The notes below the pieces were generated by a model. It was not told where the DNA came from. It saw nothing but the letters and a program-made list of their open reading frames with translations, and ran no database searches. This document shows positions 5,065 through 8,128 of a stretch of 8,128 nt of DNA, piece after piece. Source of the stretch: Planctomycetaceae bacterium (GTDB lineage: Bacteria; Planctomycetota; Planctomycetia; Pirellulales; JAEUIK01); assembly GCA_015493185.1 (NCBI GenBank), contig WGDQ01000954.1, positions 1 to 8,128 on the forward strand. Direction: 5' to 3'. Made by a program: the position numbers and the translations under genes. Each line of letters opens with the position of its first letter. Position 1 is the first letter of the stretch.

Positions 5065-7530
5065 ATGCGCTGGTTTTCGACTTACGGTCTGCGGGTCGTC
5101 GCCTTGGCAGCGCTGTGCGCGTTGCTGCCAATGGCCGTGGGTTGCGCGGCCAAGCGGTCGTGCGCCAGCCCGTCGGCCGCTATCTGCGGGCCGACCACCG
5201 TGCCCGTGACGTGCCCAACCCCGTCGTGCCCCACGGTGTGCCCGCCTCCGGCGCCCGTGCTGGCGGCACCTGTTGCACCGGTTGCGCCCCCGGCCCCGCG
5301 TCCGGTGGGCCGATCGCATCCGCTCCGGCCGGAACCGCGGCGGATGTCGGCCCGGCACGATACGGCGGTGTTGCTTTCTCCGGCCAAGGTAATTGCTCCG
5401 GTGGGCAGCGAGGTCGTAATGCTGGCCGGCGTGTGCGGCAAGAAAGGCTACTTGCTGGCCGACGAACGCGTGGAGTGGACGCTCGACGACGCGGGCGTGG
5501 GGCAGTTTGTCGAAGTGGGCAAGGTCGGCAGTCTCGATTGGCTGCGGCTCCCGCAGCAACGTCCCCGCAAAATCTCCAACAGGTTGGCTATCGGGCACAC
5601 GTCGGCACGCTACCTTCTGCTAACGCGCGGAACGCCCACTCCCACAGACGACGTGCCGGTGCTGCGCGGTCAGGCCTGGATCACAGTGACCTCGCCGGTC
5701 GAAGGCACCAGCTTCGTGACCGCCTATGCCCCGGAGGTTTACGGCTGGGACCAACGCATCAAGACGTCGCGTATCTATTGGGTCGACGCGCAGTGGTCGT
5801 TTCCACCACCGGCCATCAATCCCGTTGGCACGCGGCACACGTTTACCACATCGGTTGTGCGTCACACCGATCGCACGCCCATTGAAGGTTGGCGCGTGCG
5901 GTACGAAATCACCGACGGGCCATCGGCCGGCTTCGCGCCCGATGGGGCCTCGGTGGTCGAGGTTGCCACCAATGCCGCAGGACAAGCTTCGGTCGAGTTG
6001 TTCCAACACGAAGCCCGGGCTGGCACCAACACCATCAAAATCGAAATCATCCGACCGGCCACCAACTCGTCCGAGCGGCTTGTCGTCGGCACGGGATCGA
6101 CACTGAAAACATGGACGGCTCCGCAACTGTCGATCGACAAGCAGGGCCCCACCGTCGGCTCTGTGGGGGCGACGCTCATCTACACGATCAACGTCAGCAA
6201 CCCTGGCCAATTGCCGGCAACGGGATTGGTTATCACCGATCAAATCCCACAAGGGCTCGAATTCGCCAGCAGTACGCCCCCCGCTTCGCCTGGCGGCGGC
6301 AAGCTTCAGTGGCAGTTCGACCGGCTCGAGCCCGGCCAGTCGCGTCGCATCGAAGTTCAGCTTCGTGCCGCAAAAACCGGCGTATTTCAGAATTGCGTTC
6401 GCGTTACGGCTTCCGGCGGATTGACGGCCCAAGACTGCGTGACCACCACGGTGCGGACCGCTTCGCTCGAAGTGCGGATGGCAGGCCCCGAGCGGGCCGA
6501 GGTAGGGCAAAACGTGACGTTCGAGATCACGATCATCAACCGCGGCGAAGCCGAGGCGACCGGACTGGTGCTCAACGACGAGTTCGACCCGGGCTTCGAG
6601 TTCGCCTCGGCGGCCACGCCAGAAGAAAAATCGTTGCCGCTGCGGAGAACCTTAGACCCGTTGCCGCCGGGGCAGAGCCGGCGGATAGGCGTTACGCTGC
6701 GTGCGGTGCGAGCCGGTCGGGCCTGCAACCGGCTGCGGGTCACGGCCGACGGCAACCTGACGGCTTCGGCCGAAGCGTGTGTCGATATCGAAGAGCCGGC
6801 CCGCCCCAGCCTCTCTGTGCGAAAAACGGGGCCAGCCGAGCAGCAAGCGGGCGAAAAGGTTATTTTCCGCATCGAGATCGAGAACACCGGCAACACGGAA
6901 ATACGCGATCTGCGCGTCGCCGACAACTACGACCCGAGCCTCGAGCCCACGCGCGCTACGCCCGGCTTCGCCTTCGAGGGCGACGACCTGGTATGGCAAA
7001 TCGACTCGCTGGCACCCGGTCGCAAAGCCACGCTTCAGGTCGAATGCCAGTGCCTGACGCCAAATGCGCAGGCGTGCAACCGCGTGCGCGTGTCGGCTGC
7101 CGGCACGGCCCTATTGGCCAGCGACGAAGCCTGCCTGAAAATTGTGCCGTCGCAGCGACCCGTGGTGACGCTGACGCTTAGCGACCTGACCGACCCGGTG
7201 CAGGTGGGCGGCACCGTTGTGTACGCCGCCCGCGTGACGAACAACGGCCCAGGCGAAGTCACTCGGCTGCAACTGGTGGGTATCGCACCGGCTGGAATGC
7301 GACCGCTGCAAGGTGGCACCCGGGGCCCAACGCGCTTCACAATTCAAGGACAAACCATCCGCTTCCAGCCAATCGACCGCCTGCCGCCGGGCAGCACACT
7401 GGCTTTCGAAATGCGGCTCAGCGCCGACCGCCCGGGCGACATGACGTTCCGAGTCGAGCTCGACTCGGTCGACCTCCAACAGCCGATTGTGGCGGAAGAG
7501 ACCACGCGCCTGTTTCAGCCGGGCTCCTGA
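5065..7530 (+). CDS. DUF11-repeat envelope lipoprotein with paired cysteines
   Basis: An 821-residue protein predicted to be exported and lipid-anchored. The ATG at 5065 is preferred over the in-frame GTG at 5008: it has AAGG nine bases upstream and starts directly with a lipoprotein signal (hydrophobic 10-25, lipobox-like AVGC, lipidated cysteine C27). Residues 28-95 are a Cys/Pro/Ala-rich linker with C33, C41, C50, C55 and C59. Residues about 100-245 and 250-345 look like two Ig-like beta domains, the second similar to bacterial Ig-like (Big) modules. Four DUF11-type beta repeats follow: 353-464, 466-576, 580-694 and 698-816, each with a VGxxVxYxIxVxNxG-like opening and, in the first two and the fourth, PPGQSRR- or PPGST-like turns. 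The first three repeats each end with two cysteines (C444/C458, C554/C572, C671/C690), probably disulfides; the fourth has none. No enzyme motif is visible. A structural or adhesive envelope role is inferred. Confidence 0.92.
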   Translation: MRWFSTYGLRVVALAALCALLPMAVGCAAKRSCASPSAAICGPTTVPVTCPTPSCPTVCPPPAPVLAAPVAPVAPPAPRPVGRSHPLRPEPRRMSARHDTAVLLSPAKVIAPVGSEVVMLAGVCGKKGYLLADERVEWTLDDAGVGQFVEVGKVGSLDWLRLPQQRPRKISNRLAIGHTSARYLLLTRGTPTPTDDVPVLRGQAWITVTSPVEGTSFVTAYAPEVYGWDQRIKTSRIYWVDAQWSFPPPAINPVGTRHTFTTSVVRHTDRTPIEGWRVRYEITDGPSAGFAPDGASVVEVATNAAGQASVELFQHEARAGTNTIKIEIIRPATNSSERLVVGTGSTLKTWTAPQLSIDKQGPTVGSVGATLIYTINVSNPGQLPATGLVITDQIPQGLEFASSTPPASPGGGKLQWQFDRLEPGQSRRIEVQLRAAKTGVFQNCVRVTASGGLTAQDCVTTTVRTASLEVRMAGPERAEVGQNVTFEITIINRGEAEATGLVLNDEFDPGFEFASAATPEEKSLPLRRTLDPLPPGQSRRIGVTLRAVRAGRACNRLRVTADGNLTASAEACVDIEEPARPSLSVRKTGPAEQQAGEKVIFRIEIENTGNTEIRDLRVADNYDPSLEPTRATPGFAFEGDDLVWQIDSLAPGRKATLQVECQCLTPNAQACNRVRVSAAGTALLASDEACLKIVPSQRPVVTLTLSDLTDPVQVGGTVVYAARVTNNGPGEVTRLQLVGIAPAGMRPLQGGTRGPTRFTIQGQTIRFQPIDRLPPGSTLAFEMRLSADRPGDMTFRVELDSVDLQQPIVAEETTRLFQPGS
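6121..7512 (+). repeat. Four tandem DUF11-type domain repeats
   Basis: Within the lipoprotein, four domains of about 110-118 residues lie end to end: 6121-6456, 6460-6792, 6802-7146 and 7159-7512. The similarity is at the protein level (for example PGQSRRIEVQLRA against PGQSRRIGVTLRA in repeats 1 and 2), while the codons differ widely. This points to an old duplication, not recent DNA expansion. Confidence 0.75.
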
Positions 7531-7535
7531 AACAG
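7510..7535 (+). terminator. Stem-loop spanning the lipoprotein stop codon
   Basis: CTGTTTCAG (7510-7518) pairs perfectly with CTGAAACAG (7527-7535) around the 8-base loop CCGGGCTC. The TGA stop codon (7528-7530) lies in the right arm. No T-run follows, so this is not a classic intrinsic terminator. It could protect the mRNA 3' end or mark a Rho-dependent end. Confidence 0.35.
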
Positions 7536-7748
7536 CCGGCCAGCGGTGGAGCCATCGCGACGGTTTGCCAAAGAACGACGCTGGCAAGTCCGACCGGCTT
7601 GTAGCCGCCCGATCGGGGCACGATACTAACGGTGAGTGCAAGGGCACCGGCTGCTCGCCGCTGAGGAGCTGATCGAAAAGAACAGCTCCCGCGGCGCTGA
7701 CACGTCAGGCGGCGCCCCGAACGCCATGGGCCTGTGCGAGTGTGCCAG

Positions 7749-7786
7749 GCTTTATCTTCTTGATCTTCTTGCAGCGCAGCGCTGCA
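7749..7786. repeat. Pyrimidine tract plus perfect hairpin
   Basis: A tract with the near-repeat TCTTCTTGA / TCTTCTTG runs into a 7-base-pair stem TGCAGCG/CGCTGCA with loop CAG. The order of T-rich tract then hairpin on the plus strand is wrong for an intrinsic terminator in either direction. It could be a copy of an interspersed element; no second copy is in the window. Confidence 0.2.
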
Positions 7787-7945
7787 CACTCCGCCCGGTG
7801 GCCGCCGTGTCGCGTGAACAACGTGGCCAGAACACCGCTGGTATGGCCGACAGGACCGCAGATGCTGTTCAAAAAAACGTTGCCGCCGGGCACAGCATCA
7901 CACAAGCCAGACGCTTGGCATTGGCAATCCGTTTTTGGAACCCGC

Positions 7946-7963
7946 AATTTGTTCAGAACAATT
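7946..7963. promoter_or_regulatory. Operator-like dyad upstream of the partial gene
   Basis: AATT(t)GTTC-a-GAACAATT is an inverted repeat with one unpaired base, about 97 bases before the ATG at 8060. It sits where a regulator of that gene could bind. It does not match the spacing of known LexA boxes (GAAC-N4-GTTC or GTTC-N7-GTTC), so I do not call it an SOS box. Confidence 0.2.
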
Positions 7964-8059
7964 CGGCAGTGCCGAGCGCGGCCGCGCGTTGGTTCCACGT
8001 CAACACGCCCGTAGTGTGCCGGTTGTTGTCGCAAGCCGCGCCGCCCGGGTTCTCGCTCC

Positions 8060-8128
8060 ATGACGCTTACGCTCGAATCGCCTCCTGATTTGCCCGGCCA
8101 CCTCGTCGCCTTGGTTCGACAGATTCCA
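8060..8128 (+). CDS. Partial gene, possible MGMT-like DNA repair protein
   Basis: Only the first 23 codons are inside the window; the frame is open to the right edge, with an in-frame stop upstream at 8012-8014. The protein starts MTLTLESPPD and continues LPGHLVALVRQIP. The ending LVRQIP resembles the start of the DNA-binding domain in O6-alkylguanine-DNA alkyltransferases and alkyltransferase-like proteins, where a helix is followed by IP-G-V-TYG. In that family the protein flips and repairs, or flags, alkylated guanine in DNA; the same module may be fused to endonuclease V. The expected G-V-TYG and the PCHRV active site would lie outside the window, so the family is a guess from about ten residues. 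No Shine-Dalgarno sequence is evident before the ATG. That a gene starts here is fairly likely; its identity is uncertain. Confidence 0.5.
   Translation, partial: MTLTLESPPDLPGHLVALVRQIP

Larger units (their letters stand above)
7531..8059. other. Intergenic region, no convincing gene
   Basis: Open frames of 90-150 codons exist on both strands but show no family resemblance. Two structures stand out: a pyrimidine tract at about 7749-7770 leading into the hairpin TGCAGCG-CAG-CGCTGCA (7770-7786), and the dyad AATTtGTTC-a-GAACAATT (7946-7963) upstream of the partial gene at 8060. A doubled TTGGCA (7915-7926) could supply a -35 element, but no good -10 element follows. Confidence 0.55.

Noticed and set aside
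4855..5598. 247-codon open frame on the minus strand
   Set aside because: It overlaps the start of the lipoprotein gene antisense, is very rich in Arg, His and Gly, and mirrors the skewed codons of the Cys/Pro linker. The plus-strand frame has a signal peptide and clear domains.
4902..5885. 327-codon open frame on the plus strand
   Set aside because: Arginine-, glycine- and alanine-rich translation in another frame of the lipoprotein gene, with no domain pattern; explained as a shadow of GC-rich coding DNA.
5889..7181. 430-codon open frame inside the lipoprotein gene
   Set aside because: Overlaps the DUF11 repeats in another frame, with a translation dominated by Arg, Gly and Ala. The DUF11 frame is clearly the real one.
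7636..8088. 150-codon plus-strand frame before the partial gene
   Set aside because: No ribosome binding site or recognisable domain, and it would overlap the start at 8060 in another frame.
1..8128. A multi-gene system such as defence, secretion or biosynthesis
   Set aside because: The three complete genes are far apart with different folds, and no nuclease, helicase, transposase, reverse transcriptase or biosynthetic enzyme is visible. I found no evidence that they form one system.

Overview
The window looks like chromosomal DNA from a Planctomycetota bacterium, probably of the Pirellulales type. This is inference from protein style: a GC-rich genome, exported proteins, a thioredoxin-fold/CAP fusion with the motif SWRQSPGHW, a TPR protein with a signal peptide, and a lipoprotein with DUF11 repeats carrying paired cysteines. 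No rRNA, tRNA, CRISPR array, transposase or phage gene is recognisable.

Layout: 1-1008 has no convincing gene. It holds A/C-rich, G-poor tracts, a foldable element near 627-674 and one weak minus-strand small ORF (614-868). A secreted thioredoxin-like/CAP-like protein lies at 1009-1926 (+). After a 765-base gap comes an exported TPR protein at 2692-4125 (+). After a 939-base gap containing several short palindromes comes a large DUF11-repeat lipoprotein at 5065-7530 (+). A further 529-base gap precedes the first 23 codons of a gene starting at 8060 (+). Its opening residues resemble the start of an O6-alkylguanine-DNA alkyltransferase-like domain.

All convincing genes are on the + strand, but they are far apart, so each is probably transcribed alone rather than as an operon. 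The three complete genes all encode exported envelope proteins: one secreted, one probably periplasmic, one lipid-anchored. That is a shared cellular location, not evidence of a shared pathway. About 40% of the window is noncoding, which is high for a bacterium. No defence system or biosynthetic cluster is visible. The most interesting items are the thioredoxin-like/CAP fusion, the cysteine-paired DUF11 lipoprotein (comparable in outline to chlamydial OmcB), and the partial gene at the right edge.
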